Shown here: in pieces, positions 40,048-51,041 of the stretch
How positions within the stretch are numbered: position 1 is the stretch's first letter
How the letters are laid out: the number at the start of each line of letters is the position of its first letter
Assembly: GCA_030706405.1 (NCBI GenBank)
Contig: JAUZOO010000016.1
Location: 1-64,000 of the forward strand
Direction: 5' to 3'
Origin: Bacteroidota bacterium
Lineage (GTDB): Bacteria; Bacteroidota; Bacteroidia; Bacteroidales; JAAUTT01
Length of the DNA: 64,000 nt
Notes under the pieces: model-generated
Seen by the model: the letters and a program-made list of their open reading frames with translations, nothing else
Told to the model about the DNA's origin: nothing
The model's database searches: none
Translations under genes and position numbers: made by a program

Positions 40048-40956
40048 TTAAAAATATCGAGGGTTAACAGCATTTATTTTATAGCGAAACTCATAACGAA
40101 GCAATATTTCGTGGGAGCCACTGTTATAATGACTAACGTCGCCCAAAGAATAATCATATGAATAGCCAAAACGTATCTGATTATTTACCTGAAACTCAAC
40201 CAGACCGACAATTGCACCCTGATTCCGGTACGATGCTCCCAGCCAAAGTTTATCATCCTTAAACATAATCAGATTGCAATTCAAATCGTACTGAAACGAA
40301 GAGTTTATCCGATAACGAATTAATGAAGAGGGCTTTACCTTAAAAAAATCGTTAATCCGAAAAAGCACTCCGCCCGAAAATAAAAAATTATAATTATTGA
40401 CATCGTTGTAGGGCTTATATCCGTTATCCTCTTTCTGATAGCTAAGAAACTCAGGCACCGACGCCCCTAGAAACCATGTATTGGTGTTGTAATAAGCCCC
40501 GAAACCGAAATTAGGCAAAAAGCTTCCCGTGTTATTGTTAAATAAATCGTCCGGCTGAGAAGTGGTTATCTTCGAATCCGACTCTTTAAAGAAATTGAAC
40601 CCGGCTTTTAAACCCAAGGCCAACTGCCCTGTTGCCACTTTAAAGCGGTAAGCATAGTTTGAATAAAAGCTAATATTATTTTGAACACCAATTTTTTCGT
40701 TAACAAACAAAACACCAAGTGCCATCGATTTATTGCGAAGCGGCATATGAGCGCTAAGCGTAGACGTTACCGGAGCCCCATCAAAACCAACCCATTGGTT
40801 CCGGTACATCACCGAAGCGCTAAGTACCTCGCGACTTCCGGCATAGGCAGGATTAATAACCAACCCGTTCAGCATATACTGGCTAAAAATAGGAAAGTGC
40901 TGACCATTGGCTACCACCGATATAAAAAGCATTATTATGATAAACGTTCTTTGCAT
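40048..40956 (-). CDS. PorP/SprF family type IX secretion system membrane protein
   Basis: QHFPIFSQYMLNGLVINPAYAGSREVLSASVMYRNQWVG. Confidence 0.95.
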   Translation of the reverse strand: MQRTFIIIMLFISVVANGQHFPIFSQYMLNGLVINPAYAGSREVLSASVMYRNQWVGFDGAPVTSTLSAHMPLRNKSMALGVLFVNEKIGVQNNISFYSNYAYRFKVATGQLALGLKAGFNFFKESDSKITTSQPDDLFNNNTGSFLPNFGFGAYYNTNTWFLGASVPEFLSYQKEDNGYKPYNDVNNYNFLFSGGVLFRINDFFKVKPSSLIRYRINSSFQYDLNCNLIMFKDDKLWLGASYRNQGAIVGLVEFQVNNQIRFGYSYDYSLGDVSHYNSGSHEILLRYEFRYKINAVNPRYF

Positions 40957-40957
40957 A

Positions 40958-43900
40958 TTATCTCCTGATTACCACAAATCCTTTATGAACGTGATTATCT
41001 GCTATTAGCACATAATAATACGTATCGTCCGGGAGTTTTTCACCATGTTTGCCGGTACCGTCCCAATCATTTTGGTAATTGCCCGACGAATAAACTTCGG
41101 TTCCCCAACGGGTGAATACCTTTAATTCTTTGGTTTTGGCATTTTCCAAACCTTCAATCACAAAATAATCATTTTTCCCGTCGTTATTGGGAGTAAAGCC
41201 TGTGTAACGGATTACATCAACCACTTCCACCACCACACTGTCTGTTACACTCGGGCAAACGCCATTAGTTATGGTCCAAAAAAATACATTATTGCCCATA
41301 GAAAGATTCTCGACTACGGACGTTGGACTTGTTGTTTCGCCGACAACCGGCCCTTCCAATTTTGCAGTCCACACACCAGACCCTACCAATGGAACAGGAG
41401 CATTTAAGTGAGTGGAAAATTTATAAACCAGTTTCTGATTTTCGCCAGCATCCGGATCTTTAGGTTGTTGATCTATCGAAATCAGAAAAGGAAGGCTATT
41501 GCTGAGGCAACAATCGTTAAGCCCTGATTTTACAACCCTTCTAAAAAATGTTGGCTGAGTTATAATTCCCGATGAATAATCCTGAACCTGAGCCCCTGAG
41601 ATATTTTGCCAGGTTCCGCCAATAATGCTGTCTTGCCACAAGTAACGATAATCTCCAGCCAACCCTCCGGACATAACCCCTCCGGTAAGTTTCCCGGGAA
41701 TATGCTGTTCGCAAACCTGCGCGCTTCCGGTAACCGTATTATTAACCAACGATGGCAAAACCTTTACTGTAACAATATTGGAATTGTCCGTACAAACCCC
41801 GGAGGTAACAATACAACGAATATACGTAGTATCAGTCAATGCCCCGAGCTGATAATTGGTTTGCAACCCGGTAACATCAATCCATGCAGGAGAGCTGTAA
41901 TAATGCTTCTGCCATAAAAACGTATAGCTAGTGTTATCTCCACCGGTTAGTTGCCCCGAAGTGTGGGTAATGGTAACCGGTTTCTGTCCATAACAGATCG
42001 TCTGATTACTGCCAATAGTATTATTCTTAATTGCCGGTTGGACAGTTACTTTAGCCGCAACACAGGTATCCTTGCAACAATCATTAAGCCCGGAAGCTAC
42101 TATTCTTCTGAAAAATGTAGTCGAAGTTAATATCCCGTTGGTATAATCTTTCTGAATAGCAGGCGACAGCGTTGTCCAACTGGCATTATCGCCGCTGGAC
42201 TGCCACGAATAACGATAGGTTTTATCTCCACCGACCGGAGAGGTTCCTATAAAGGTAGCAGGAGCTGTACCCGAACAAATCGTTTGTCCGGAGATAAGGT
42301 TATTGCCAATTTTAGGAAGGGTAGTTATTTTTAGCGCTTTACTGGTATCTATGCAGGTTTCGTTGAGGCCGGAATAAACCATCCGTCTATAATAAATAGT
42401 ATCGGTCAATGCGCCGGGCGAAAACGCTGCTGAAGTTCCGATATTAACCCAATGCAGGGAATCATCCGTACTTTGTTGCCATTTGTAATGATAAGCACCA
42501 TCTCCTCCTGAAAGCGCCCCACTCTGAAGGCTGGTTGGGGTTGTTCCCGAGCAAATAATCTGAACCGGATTAAGAATATTTCCGGAAATACGGTTTAAAA
42601 TCGTAATTTTTACGGTATCACTAATAACGGTACAAATATTATTAAGAACCTTTCGCCGGTAATAACGAGTTTCCTGATTAGAAGGAGTCGGGTATTCCTG
42701 AGACGTTTTATACAAACTGGAAACTGCATTCCAACTAGTTTTATCCGAACTTTCCTCCCATAAATAACCAATAGGACTTTTCGTATCGCCCCCGTAGGCA
42801 GCTGTACCTCTTATCTTTATTGGGGTTAATCCTTTACATACAATTGTATCAGGAGCTATAAGATTCGATTTTATTTCCGGAACAACATTAATAACAATCG
42901 ACTTACTGGTATCTGTTGTAAAGCTCAATGGATCGTTAATCTTCGGAGATTTTACAATTCTGCGAAAATAAGTAGTATCGGTTAATGCCGGAGGAGCGTA
43001 CGTTGTGTCAGTTGCCCCGATAATATTAGTCCACGCCTGATTTGGTTTGTTACGACTCTGCCATTGAAATGTGTAGGAACCGCCGCCGCCACGCGGCTTG
43101 GTAGCTTTAATCTTTGTTGGAGTATCCCTAAAACAAATAGTATCAGAATGATTTATAATCATATTGAAAAGAAACCCATTAAAAATAGGGTCAAGCTCCC
43201 CCAATACCCATCCTTCATTTCCGTTTGATTGTCCGGCAACACAATTTACAGGTATAGTCTGACCAGATTCTCCGGCAGCAAGATTCACATGTATAGCAGG
43301 AAGTTTTTGCCCTGAAACCCACAGAAAACCGCCGCCACCGCCGCCACCCTGACCTGAACAATGATTAGTATTTCCTCCGTTTCCTCCGCTTATACTAATA
43401 ACGGTATCTCCCGTAACCTTTTCAAATGCTAGCATAACCGAACCACCGCCACCACCAGCCCCGGCCCCTGCATTATTTACTGCAGTACCTGGAACATTAG
43501 CACCATTGGCCGAAATAGAATAGCCATTTGTTTTCAGATGATAGGTTACCAAAAATATAATTCCGCCGCCATTTCCACCGCTTGTCCCGTCGTTAACCTG
43601 AAGTCCACGGCCTGCGCCGCCACCACCGCCCAAAAAAATACGGTCGCGGTAGGGTTCAATGGTTTTTCTTCCAAAATAATCAATTGTAAAATTCCCTCCG
43701 AGCCCGCCTAAGTTAGTATCGGTATTGGTCCATGTAGTACAACTTGAGGTACCTCCATAACCGCCTTGCCCAAATCCACCGCCGCCGCCGCCGCCGGAAC
43801 CAATTCCATTTCCACCGCCGCCGCCGTTGCCCAAGTCTCCACGTCCACGGGTATATGGAAACGACGATGCAGCAAGGCTCTCGCCCTTTAATCCGGCACT

Positions 43901-44539
43901 ATCTGAAGCTACATTAGTATAATTGCGCTGGTCGGGATAATTATAACAAGTACCGACACCTACAGTAGGCTCAGCTCCCCGAAAACCTTTACCGGAAACA
44001 TCAATATTGCCATTTAACAACAGGGTGTCGTTAACGATCATAGCTAACACCCCCCCTTTGTTCCCATCCCAGGAAAGACAAGTCAGCCCCGCACTGGTTA
44101 CTTTGGCATAATTGTATGACGGAACCCGCACAATTTGTACTGATTGTGAGGCATCATAAATATTTAACAAATTGGACCGAAATTTTATCTGATTACCTGT
44201 AACCGACTGTATCGCAACAAACTCATATCGCCCGGTATTGGCTATATTTTGTAATGCATTGACAATTTTCCCTTTGCTATTTAGAACCGGCAAAAATTCC
44301 GCCCCTTTCATTTGAATGACCAGAACAGTATCGCCCTCTCCAAAACCCGAAGCATTATCTACCGTTATTCCGTCTGTTCCCTGGAGACTTACCACCTTTG
44401 CATAACGGTTTATGACAACGGAAACAGGGGTTTGCGAAATCGCCGGAAAAAAACCGCTCACAATTAAAATAAATACTGTAATAAATCGATAAAACATACT
44501 CAAATTGGGCAATCTATAAGGTAAAGCTAAGGTGAACAA
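40958..44539 (-). CDS. Large secreted T9SS type-B (CHU_C) sorting-domain protein with Gly-rich N-terminal region and repeated Ig/SprB-like modules
   Basis: 1193 aa; GGGGGGGFGQGGYGG; repeated TICSGTxPxxxxGxxxxGGDxxYxYxWQxSxD units; C-terminal YTGFTPNNDGKNDYFVIEGLENAKTKELKVFTRWGTEVYSSGNYQNDWDG. Confidence 0.92.
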   Translation of the reverse strand: MFTLALPYRLPNLSMFYRFITVFILIVSGFFPAISQTPVSVVINRYAKVVSLQGTDGITVDNASGFGEGDTVLVIQMKGAEFLPVLNSKGKIVNALQNIANTGRYEFVAIQSVTGNQIKFRSNLLNIYDASQSVQIVRVPSYNYAKVTSAGLTCLSWDGNKGGVLAMIVNDTLLLNGNIDVSGKGFRGAEPTVGVGTCYNYPDQRNYTNVASDSAGLKGESLAASSFPYTRGRGDLGNGGGGGNGIGSGGGGGGGFGQGGYGGTSSCTTWTNTDTNLGGLGGNFTIDYFGRKTIEPYRDRIFLGGGGGAGRGLQVNDGTSGGNGGGIIFLVTYHLKTNGYSISANGANVPGTAVNNAGAGAGGGGGSVMLAFEKVTGDTVISISGGNGGNTNHCSGQGGGGGGGFLWVSGQKLPAIHVNLAAGESGQTIPVNCVAGQSNGNEGWVLGELDPIFNGFLFNMIINHSDTICFRDTPTKIKATKPRGGGGSYTFQWQSRNKPNQAWTNIIGATDTTYAPPALTDTTYFRRIVKSPKINDPLSFTTDTSKSIVINVVPEIKSNLIAPDTIVCKGLTPIKIRGTAAYGGDTKSPIGYLWEESSDKTSWNAVSSLYKTSQEYPTPSNQETRYYRRKVLNNICTVISDTVKITILNRISGNILNPVQIICSGTTPTSLQSGALSGGDGAYHYKWQQSTDDSLHWVNIGTSAAFSPGALTDTIYYRRMVYSGLNETCIDTSKALKITTLPKIGNNLISGQTICSGTAPATFIGTSPVGGDKTYRYSWQSSGDNASWTTLSPAIQKDYTNGILTSTTFFRRIVASGLNDCCKDTCVAAKVTVQPAIKNNTIGSNQTICYGQKPVTITHTSGQLTGGDNTSYTFLWQKHYYSSPAWIDVTGLQTNYQLGALTDTTYIRCIVTSGVCTDNSNIVTVKVLPSLVNNTVTGSAQVCEQHIPGKLTGGVMSGGLAGDYRYLWQDSIIGGTWQNISGAQVQDYSSGIITQPTFFRRVVKSGLNDCCLSNSLPFLISIDQQPKDPDAGENQKLVYKFSTHLNAPVPLVGSGVWTAKLEGPVVGETTSPTSVVENLSMGNNVFFWTITNGVCPSVTDSVVVEVVDVIRYTGFTPNNDGKNDYFVIEGLENAKTKELKVFTRWGTEVYSSGNYQNDWDGTGKHGEKLPDDTYYYVLIADNHVHKGFVVIRR

Positions 44540-44604
44540 ATATATAAATTATTAGTGAATTGATCTGTCTGGCTTATAAGTTTATGTAATTAAACACAAC
44601 TCGT

Positions 44605-47600
44605 TTATTTATCATAAACCGGTAATCTGATAATAAAAGATGTCCCCTTATTTTCTTCCGTTTCATACGTAATCGTTCCGCCAGCACTGGTTACAATGCT
44701 TTTTACAATGGCAAGTCCCAAACCCATACCACTGGTTTTCGTTGTAAAATTTGGACTGAATATTTTTTTCCTCATTTCTTTGGGAATCCCTTTTCCATTG
44801 TCTTTTACATGCACTTCTACCATCTGATTACTAACGGTTACCGAGACTATTATAACAGGTCTTACATCTTTATCAACCGATTGAACAGCATTTTTAAACA
44901 GATTAATGAATACCCTGGAAATCTGCTCTTTATCCGCATAAACAAAAACCTCATAATCTGGGGAATGAATAACGAACTCAGCCTCATCGCTATCAAAAAG
45001 GGTTACAATATTGTTAATTTTTGCAACAAGATCGAGCTTATCACTAATGGCATTGGGCATCTTGGCAAAATTTGAAAACTCTGAAGCGATGGCCGAAAGT
45101 GTATCAATTTCGTCGATCAGCGTACGAGAAATACGGTTCAGATATTCTTCAAATCGCTCATTTTTATCCGACCATGCCCGTTGAAGATGCTGTACACTAA
45201 GCTTCATCGGTGTTAGCGGATTGTTAATTTCATGGGCTATCTGTTTGGCCATTTCGCGCCAGGCCGATTCCCTTTCCGACTTGGCTAACATCTCTATGCT
45301 TTTTTCGAGTTCGCTAACCATACGATTGTATTCGTTTACCAGTCCTCCGATTTCGTCGTTACTGTTGTATTCTATTTTTTCGTATTGCTGACCAAGCTTT
45401 ATCTCGCTAAATTTCTTCTGAATAACCTGCAACGGCATGGTTATTTTGCGCGAAATAAAAACTGCAATTAAAATAGTGATTAACAAAAGTATAACATACA
45501 CATTGACCGCAGCCACTACCATGGTAGATACTTCGCGGGCAAGTTCTTCCTGACGGGTAAAATATGGAAGGTTTAAATAAGCCAACAGCTTATTGTCCTT
45601 ATTGTTAAACGGAGCATAAGCCGATATATATTTAAGGTTCCCTATCCGCTCATTATGAACTACCTCTGCCTTGGTTTCACTGGCCAATCGAGAAAACACT
45701 ATCGGGTTTATTTTCGTTCCGACAAGCCCCTTATTAAAGATCTCGGGACGCGAAGTCGCGATCAGGTTACCATTAGGATCGTAAAGATTTATATCACTAT
45801 AAAATACATTTGACAGGTTGATTAACAACTCATTAAGATATATACTCGGACCTATCTTCTGTTCCTGTACCAACCGATGTGTTAGCTCGATATAAACCGA
45901 CTGTAATTTTTCGCTGAGCTGCTGGTGATTGGCGCGTTTATATTGCCTTACATTGAAATATATAGTTCCCCCTCCAATCAGCATCAACGATAGAAACAGC
46001 ACGGCCATCATGGAATACTGAATCTTATTTTTGAAGTTAGGGATAAAACTGTTTCTTATCATCGAAAGATTATTCAACAGAATAATCAACGTAAGTACCA
46101 TAAAATAAAGCACAAACGTATATGAGAAAGATACCGTTAAATCCAGAAAACTCACTAATGGGAGGCTGAGTACCATCAACGATTCACGGTTTACCCGATA
46201 AACCAGGTGGTCGTATCCGCCCATTCGTAGCTGAAAATATTCTCTTTTGCATTTCTCGAATAGGCTGGATGATAAATTGTACGAGAATGAGCCTGATTGC
46301 GAAATAAGCTTGCCTTTGTAATATTTGGCATATGAAAAATCTTTAGCCTTAGCAAAAGACGAAAACCGGTTATCGAGCAAGAGCTCCGGATAACCCAATT
46401 TTTCGCTTGCCAACTTGGATGCAATCTCTATAAAAATGGATATTGGATGAGCCCAACCCGGCGCATTAAATTCGAACCAACCCATATAACTGATCCGCCC
46501 GTTGGCATTATCAATGTAATAAAAATTAGTTTCAGGTATTTTTGTTCCCTTTTCTTTAATAATACCTCGGAAGAATTTGTAACAATCGGCATAGGTATTA
46601 TCTGGTGGTTCGAGATAAATGCTGTCGCTTGGCGAACATATCGGAAATTGTTCCAGGTTATAACGTTCCAGGTAACTGCCAAAATAGTTTCGTTTAAGGT
46701 GTTCGTAAATCTTATTATTGTCCGGCACCTTTTTTCTGATCAACCCTATCAGGGTAGTATCCATGCCAATAGTCCCGTTAACCTCCCGAAGAATATATTC
46801 CGCAACCGGGTCGTGCTCATTCGACAGATTCGTCACCAAAACCTTCTTTTGATTCAGGTTGCGCACTGACGAAAATTTAGTCACCACAAAAACCGTGTAT
46901 AACGCAAAAATTGCGGTTAGCAGAATAAGTACCGAGTAATTATATCCAGCGGTCAACTTAAGCCGCACATAAGACATTATCAAACAAACAATTACTACAA
47001 ATAGAACACTTTCCGCATAGACTGTATTGCCTGTAACAACTAATGTTATTATCCACACAATGCTTACAGAGAGGATTATGTAGCTAAACTCGTTAAACGA
47101 CATCCTATTGACAAACAACGAAATTATCCGGTCGAGAATAAAGGCAAGCGAAACCAGTAACAGCATAATAACCACGTACCCTATAAAACTGTAGATATCA
47201 AACAATAACAGTTTGTTAATCTCAAACGAAATAGTCGAATTCAGAATTATGTTCTGTATAAGGTAAATAATCCCCGAAAACATTACCCAAACAACAAGGA
47301 TCAAACCAGCGGCCAGAGACAACAAATGCCAATTTTTTCGAGGAATTTCTGCTTTAATCTTAAAACATCTATAAAATAACAGAATAATAAAAAAGATACA
47401 AACTGCCCACAGCAACAAATCGCCCAGTGAAGGAACCAGCCACGAGGATGCAAACAATTGAGGTTTAAACAAATCCAACTCGCTAAACGTACGCGGGAGC
47501 TGCCATTTTAGGGCAACGAACCGAATCCCAATCAGCAGCAAAGAAACCAACGCAATGGTCGTGTTTCTTTTTCGCTCCGGCGAAACATCCCGAACCAATT

Positions 47601-48285
47601 TATAAACGAAGAATAGCGCTAATACCAACGCTAAAAAATACAGTAATGAAGGTATATAATACAATAAAAGAGCCGATTGCGGCGACGACGAAAAAATAAG
47701 CGAAAATAAATAGTGATTTTTAGAATCGAGAATTGGGGCACTTCCTTTAACCGGATGTTCCGAAAGTCTTACAGAAAACGGTAGTTTAAAGTCCTGCTGA
47801 AACTCGCCTGTTAAATATTTATTTTCATATTGGTACGATTTTTTAATCTGTACCAGCCCCACGACCACAAATCCCGGCACCTTTGATATAATAGGCATAT
47901 ACCGTCCGTTGGGCAAAAATAAAATAGCCTTACCAATTCCGCTTTTAGAGAATATATTACCAACAGGAGCCTCATTGTCGGACCAGAACCGCAACGTATC
48001 ATTTTCGTAGATAAAAAGCGCCAAGCCGCGATGATCGAGCAAATCAATATATTTCGAAAACCGGGTATCGTAAGCGTTTATACCTTTAGCCCCGCGTCGT
48101 AATGCAAAGGAAACGTCCGATACTATGCTGGTTAACTCCCTTTCCTTATCCAGATATACCTTCTGGCAACGGCTGGCATACTGTTTGTTATCCTTATGAA
48201 ACAGAACGTTATCCTGAATCAGTTTTCCGACCAGAACAACACCAAGAATAACAATGACATATTTCAGATAAATCCTATGCGACAT
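44605..48285 (-). CDS. Sensor histidine kinase with long polytopic N-terminus, HAMP and HATPase
   Basis: 1226 aa; many hydrophobic segments; HAMP after ISRKITMPLQVIQKKF; MAKQIAHEINNPLTPMKLSVQHLQRAW; VKDNGKGIPKEMRKKIFSPNFTTKTSGMGLGLAI. Confidence 0.93.
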   Translation of the reverse strand: MSHRIYLKYVIVILGVVLVGKLIQDNVLFHKDNKQYASRCQKVYLDKERELTSIVSDVSFALRRGAKGINAYDTRFSKYIDLLDHRGLALFIYENDTLRFWSDNEAPVGNIFSKSGIGKAILFLPNGRYMPIISKVPGFVVVGLVQIKKSYQYENKYLTGEFQQDFKLPFSVRLSEHPVKGSAPILDSKNHYLFSLIFSSSPQSALLLYYIPSLLYFLALVLALFFVYKLVRDVSPERKRNTTIALVSLLLIGIRFVALKWQLPRTFSELDLFKPQLFASSWLVPSLGDLLLWAVCIFFIILLFYRCFKIKAEIPRKNWHLLSLAAGLILVVWVMFSGIIYLIQNIILNSTISFEINKLLLFDIYSFIGYVVIMLLLVSLAFILDRIISLFVNRMSFNEFSYIILSVSIVWIITLVVTGNTVYAESVLFVVIVCLIMSYVRLKLTAGYNYSVLILLTAIFALYTVFVVTKFSSVRNLNQKKVLVTNLSNEHDPVAEYILREVNGTIGMDTTLIGLIRKKVPDNNKIYEHLKRNYFGSYLERYNLEQFPICSPSDSIYLEPPDNTYADCYKFFRGIIKEKGTKIPETNFYYIDNANGRISYMGWFEFNAPGWAHPISIFIEIASKLASEKLGYPELLLDNRFSSFAKAKDFSYAKYYKGKLISQSGSFSYNLSSSLFEKCKREYFQLRMGGYDHLVYRVNRESLMVLSLPLVSFLDLTVSFSYTFVLYFMVLTLIILLNNLSMIRNSFIPNFKNKIQYSMMAVLFLSLMLIGGGTIYFNVRQYKRANHQQLSEKLQSVYIELTHRLVQEQKIGPSIYLNELLINLSNVFYSDINLYDPNGNLIATSRPEIFNKGLVGTKINPIVFSRLASETKAEVVHNERIGNLKYISAYAPFNNKDNKLLAYLNLPYFTRQEELAREVSTMVVAAVNVYVILLLITILIAVFISRKITMPLQVIQKKFSEIKLGQQYEKIEYNSNDEIGGLVNEYNRMVSELEKSIEMLAKSERESAWREMAKQIAHEINNPLTPMKLSVQHLQRAWSDKNERFEEYLNRISRTLIDEIDTLSAIASEFSNFAKMPNAISDKLDLVAKINNIVTLFDSDEAEFVIHSPDYEVFVYADKEQISRVFINLFKNAVQSVDKDVRPVIIVSVTVSNQMVEVHVKDNGKGIPKEMRKKIFSPNFTTKTSGMGLGLAIVKSIVTSAGGTITYETEENKGTSFIIRLPVYDK

Positions 48286-48300
48286 CAGAATATCAATAAG

Positions 48301-48771
48301 TTAATGATGGTATGGTTCATTTTTTAAGATGGTCATAGCCCGGTAAAGCTGTTCCAAAAATATAAGCCTAACCATCTGATGCGAGAAAGTCATCCGCGAA
48401 AGCGAAATTTTATCGTTAGCGCGGGCGTACATTTCCTTCGAAAAACCATACGGGCCACCTATAACAAAAACCATGCTTTTTGTACTTTGAAGCATATGTT
48501 TTTGTAAAAATTGTGCAAACTCAGTCGACGAAAAGTTCTTACCGTTCTCGTCGAGCAAAACTATGGTATCGGCAGGCGACAAGGCATTCAGCAACAATTT
48601 GCCTTCCATATTCTTTTGTTGGTCGAAACTCAGGTTGGCAGTATTTTTTATTTCAGGAATCAGACGGCTTTCGAACGAAATATAATTCTTAAGCCGTTTT
48701 TCGTAAATAGACATTCCTTCCTTCAAATAATCTTCGGTCGTTTTTCCAATCACTAAAAAACTTGTCTTCAC
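48301..48771 (-). CDS. rlmH: 23S rRNA (pseudouridine1915-N3)-methyltransferase RlmH
   Basis: VFVIGGPYGFSKEMYARANDKISLSRMTFSHQMVRLIFLEQLYRAMTILKNEPYHH. Confidence 0.97.
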   Translation of the reverse strand: MKTSFLVIGKTTEDYLKEGMSIYEKRLKNYISFESRLIPEIKNTANLSFDQQKNMEGKLLLNALSPADTIVLLDENGKNFSSTEFAQFLQKHMLQSTKSMVFVIGGPYGFSKEMYARANDKISLSRMTFSHQMVRLIFLEQLYRAMTILKNEPYHH

Positions 48772-49017
48772 CCGTGTGTATATTAATGATGTGCTAAAAT
48801 TACTAAGCTATTCGGGATTTTTAGCAAAGGTTGGGATTTTTGATTTATTTTGTGGTTTGGTTTTTGTAGGTAGTACTAACAATACGACGTTTCTTCGGGG
48901 CTGACCAAAATGCATAAAAATCAACGGCTTAAAGAAACGCTATACCAACCGGCGGATGGATTGCCTTTTCAATTACAATCTCCATGAAACCAATACAATA
49001 ACTAAATTATTACAACC

Positions 49018-49425
49018 ATGAGACCAATCAGATATACATTGCTGATACTGTTTTCGGTAAGCGTTTTCCTGCTGTCGTTCGAGATGGATCGTACGCCTTC
49101 GGTGCCCGACGAAATCTATTCCGCGCTGAGATCTGGAAATGCCCGGGATTTGGCTCAATATTTCAACGCGAATATCGAGCTGGCCATTCTTGATAAAGAA
49201 GAAGTGTACAGTAAAACGCAAGCCGAACAAATTTTAAAGGACTTCTTCTATAAACACTCTCCAACTGGCTTTACCAAACTTCACGAAGGCGGAAAAGACG
49301 CCTCGCGATATGTAATCGGAAAATTATCAACAACCAAGGGACAATACCGGATCTATTTTCTGATGAAAACCATTAACGGACAATTTGCTATACATCAATT
49401 CAGAATTGAAAATGACAATAATTGA
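49018..49425 (+). CDS. DUF4783-like protein
   Basis: 135 aa secreted; VPDEIYSALRSGNARDLAQYFNANIELAILDKEEVYSKTQAEQILKDFFYKHSP. Confidence 0.75.
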   Translation: MRPIRYTLLILFSVSVFLLSFEMDRTPSVPDEIYSALRSGNARDLAQYFNANIELAILDKEEVYSKTQAEQILKDFFYKHSPTGFTKLHEGGKDASRYVIGKLSTTKGQYRIYFLMKTINGQFAIHQFRIENDNN

Positions 49426-50266
49426 TTCACCTATCATCGATCAGTTTATCGAAAACGCCATCCTTGAGGATGTGGGCGACGGTGACCATACATCTTTGGC
49501 CACCATCCCCGAAACTGCTCAGGGACGCGCACAACTCATTGTAAAAGATAATGGAATCTTGGCCGGCGTTGACATTGCCTGCCGTATCTTCCAAAAATTC
49601 GACCCAACGGTTAAAATAGACATTTGGATTCCCGATGGCACTCGCGTACGATTTGGCGATATTGCGTTTATGGTTGAAGGCAAAGTGCTTACCATTCTGC
49701 AATGCGAACGACTGGTCCTCAATATCATGCAACGCATGAGCGGCGTAGCTACACAAACCCGCCGATACGTAGACTGTCTTAACGGATTAAAAACAAAAGT
49801 TCTTGACACCCGCAAAACCACTCCTGGCATGCGTTTGCTCGATAAATATGCGGTAAAACTTGGCGGCGGAGAAAACCACCGTATCGGGCTTTACGACATG
49901 ATTCTTATTAAAGATAACCATATCGACTTTGCCGGAAGCATCGAAAACGCCGTTAACGAAGCTAAAGATTACCTTAAACGTCATAACAAGGATTTAAAGA
50001 TTGAAGTTGAAGCCCGCAGCCTCGACGATGTCAAAAGGATCATGGCTCTTGGCGGTATTCAGCGCATCATGCTTGATAATTTTGATTTAGAAACAACCCA
50101 CAAAGCCGTGCGGATGATTAATCACCAGTATGAAACAGAATCGTCGGGAGGTATTACCATCGACACTATGCGCGACTATGCCAAATGCGGCGTCGATTAC
50201 ATTTCGGTAGGCGCCCTCACCCACCAAATCCGCAGCCTTGACATGAGCCTGAAAGCAGTAAAATAA
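49412..50266 (+). CDS. nadC: Nicotinate-nucleotide diphosphorylase (carboxylating); probable start at ATG 49412 (MTIIDSP)
   Basis: EDVGDGDHTSLATIP, LNIMQRMSGVATQTRRYVD, DTRKTTPGMRLLDKYAVKLGGGENHRIGLYDMILIKDNH. Confidence 0.96.
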   Translation: MTIIDSPIIDQFIENAILEDVGDGDHTSLATIPETAQGRAQLIVKDNGILAGVDIACRIFQKFDPTVKIDIWIPDGTRVRFGDIAFMVEGKVLTILQCERLVLNIMQRMSGVATQTRRYVDCLNGLKTKVLDTRKTTPGMRLLDKYAVKLGGGENHRIGLYDMILIKDNHIDFAGSIENAVNEAKDYLKRHNKDLKIEVEARSLDDVKRIMALGGIQRIMLDNFDLETTHKAVRMINHQYETESSGGITIDTMRDYAKCGVDYISVGALTHQIRSLDMSLKAVK

Positions 50267-50283
50267 TTCATGCACAATATTTG

Positions 50284-50320
50284 AAAAGTGGCACTAATCC
50301 TGAATTAGATGCCACTTTTT
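50284..50320 (+). terminator. Hairpin terminator after nadC
   Basis: AAAAGTGGCA...TGCCACTTTTT. Confidence 0.8.
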
Positions 50321-50366
50321 GTTTTAAACCCTTTCCGTTCATGTTTGTTTTAAAAACAAAAAAGCC

Positions 50367-51005
50367 ATGCACGACCTGCGTCACATCCGAAGAGAATACC
50401 AATTAAAGGAACTATCGAAAGCCAGTGTTAACGCTGACCCGTTTTTACAATTCTCCGAATGGCTGAAGGAAGCCATCGACGCCAAAGTTCAGGACCCTAC
50501 GGCAATGGTACTTTCCACAGTTTCGAATGAAGGTCGGCCGTCGTCGAGGGTGGTACTTTTAAAACAGGTTACCGACAACGGATTCGATTTTTTCACCAAC
50601 TACCTCAGCAAAAAAGGTCAACAATTAAAAAATAAACCTTTTGCTTCGTTGCTTTTCTTCTGGAACGAACTGGAACGACAGGTACGGATTGAAGGCAAGA
50701 TAACCCCCCTACCTACGAAAGAATCGGATGGATATTTTTTGAGCCGACCTTTGCAAAGCCAGATTGGGGCTTGGGCTTCGCCTCAAAGCTCTATTATTGA
50801 AGGTCGAAATGCTCTGGAAAACCGGGTAAAAGAGTTTGACAAAAAATTTAAAGTTGAAGCAATTTCCCGTCCTCCACATTGGGGAGGCTACCGACTGGAA
50901 CCGGACTTATTCGAATTTTGGCAGGGCCGCGAAAGCCGCCTTCACGATCGTATCGAATACCTTAAATCGTCAGGAGGCTGGGAACATCACCGATTGGCTC
51001 CGTAA
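50367..51005 (+). CDS. pdxH: Pyridoxamine 5'-phosphate oxidase
   Basis: DLRHIRREYQLKELSKASVNADPFLQFSEWL; RPPHWGGYRLEPDLFEFWQGRESRLHDRIEY. Confidence 0.97.
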   Translation: MHDLRHIRREYQLKELSKASVNADPFLQFSEWLKEAIDAKVQDPTAMVLSTVSNEGRPSSRVVLLKQVTDNGFDFFTNYLSKKGQQLKNKPFASLLFFWNELERQVRIEGKITPLPTKESDGYFLSRPLQSQIGAWASPQSSIIEGRNALENRVKEFDKKFKVEAISRPPHWGGYRLEPDLFEFWQGRESRLHDRIEYLKSSGGWEHHRLAP

Positions 51006-51041
51006 TTGGCAACCATCAAATCTGTTCGAAAAAACATTCCA

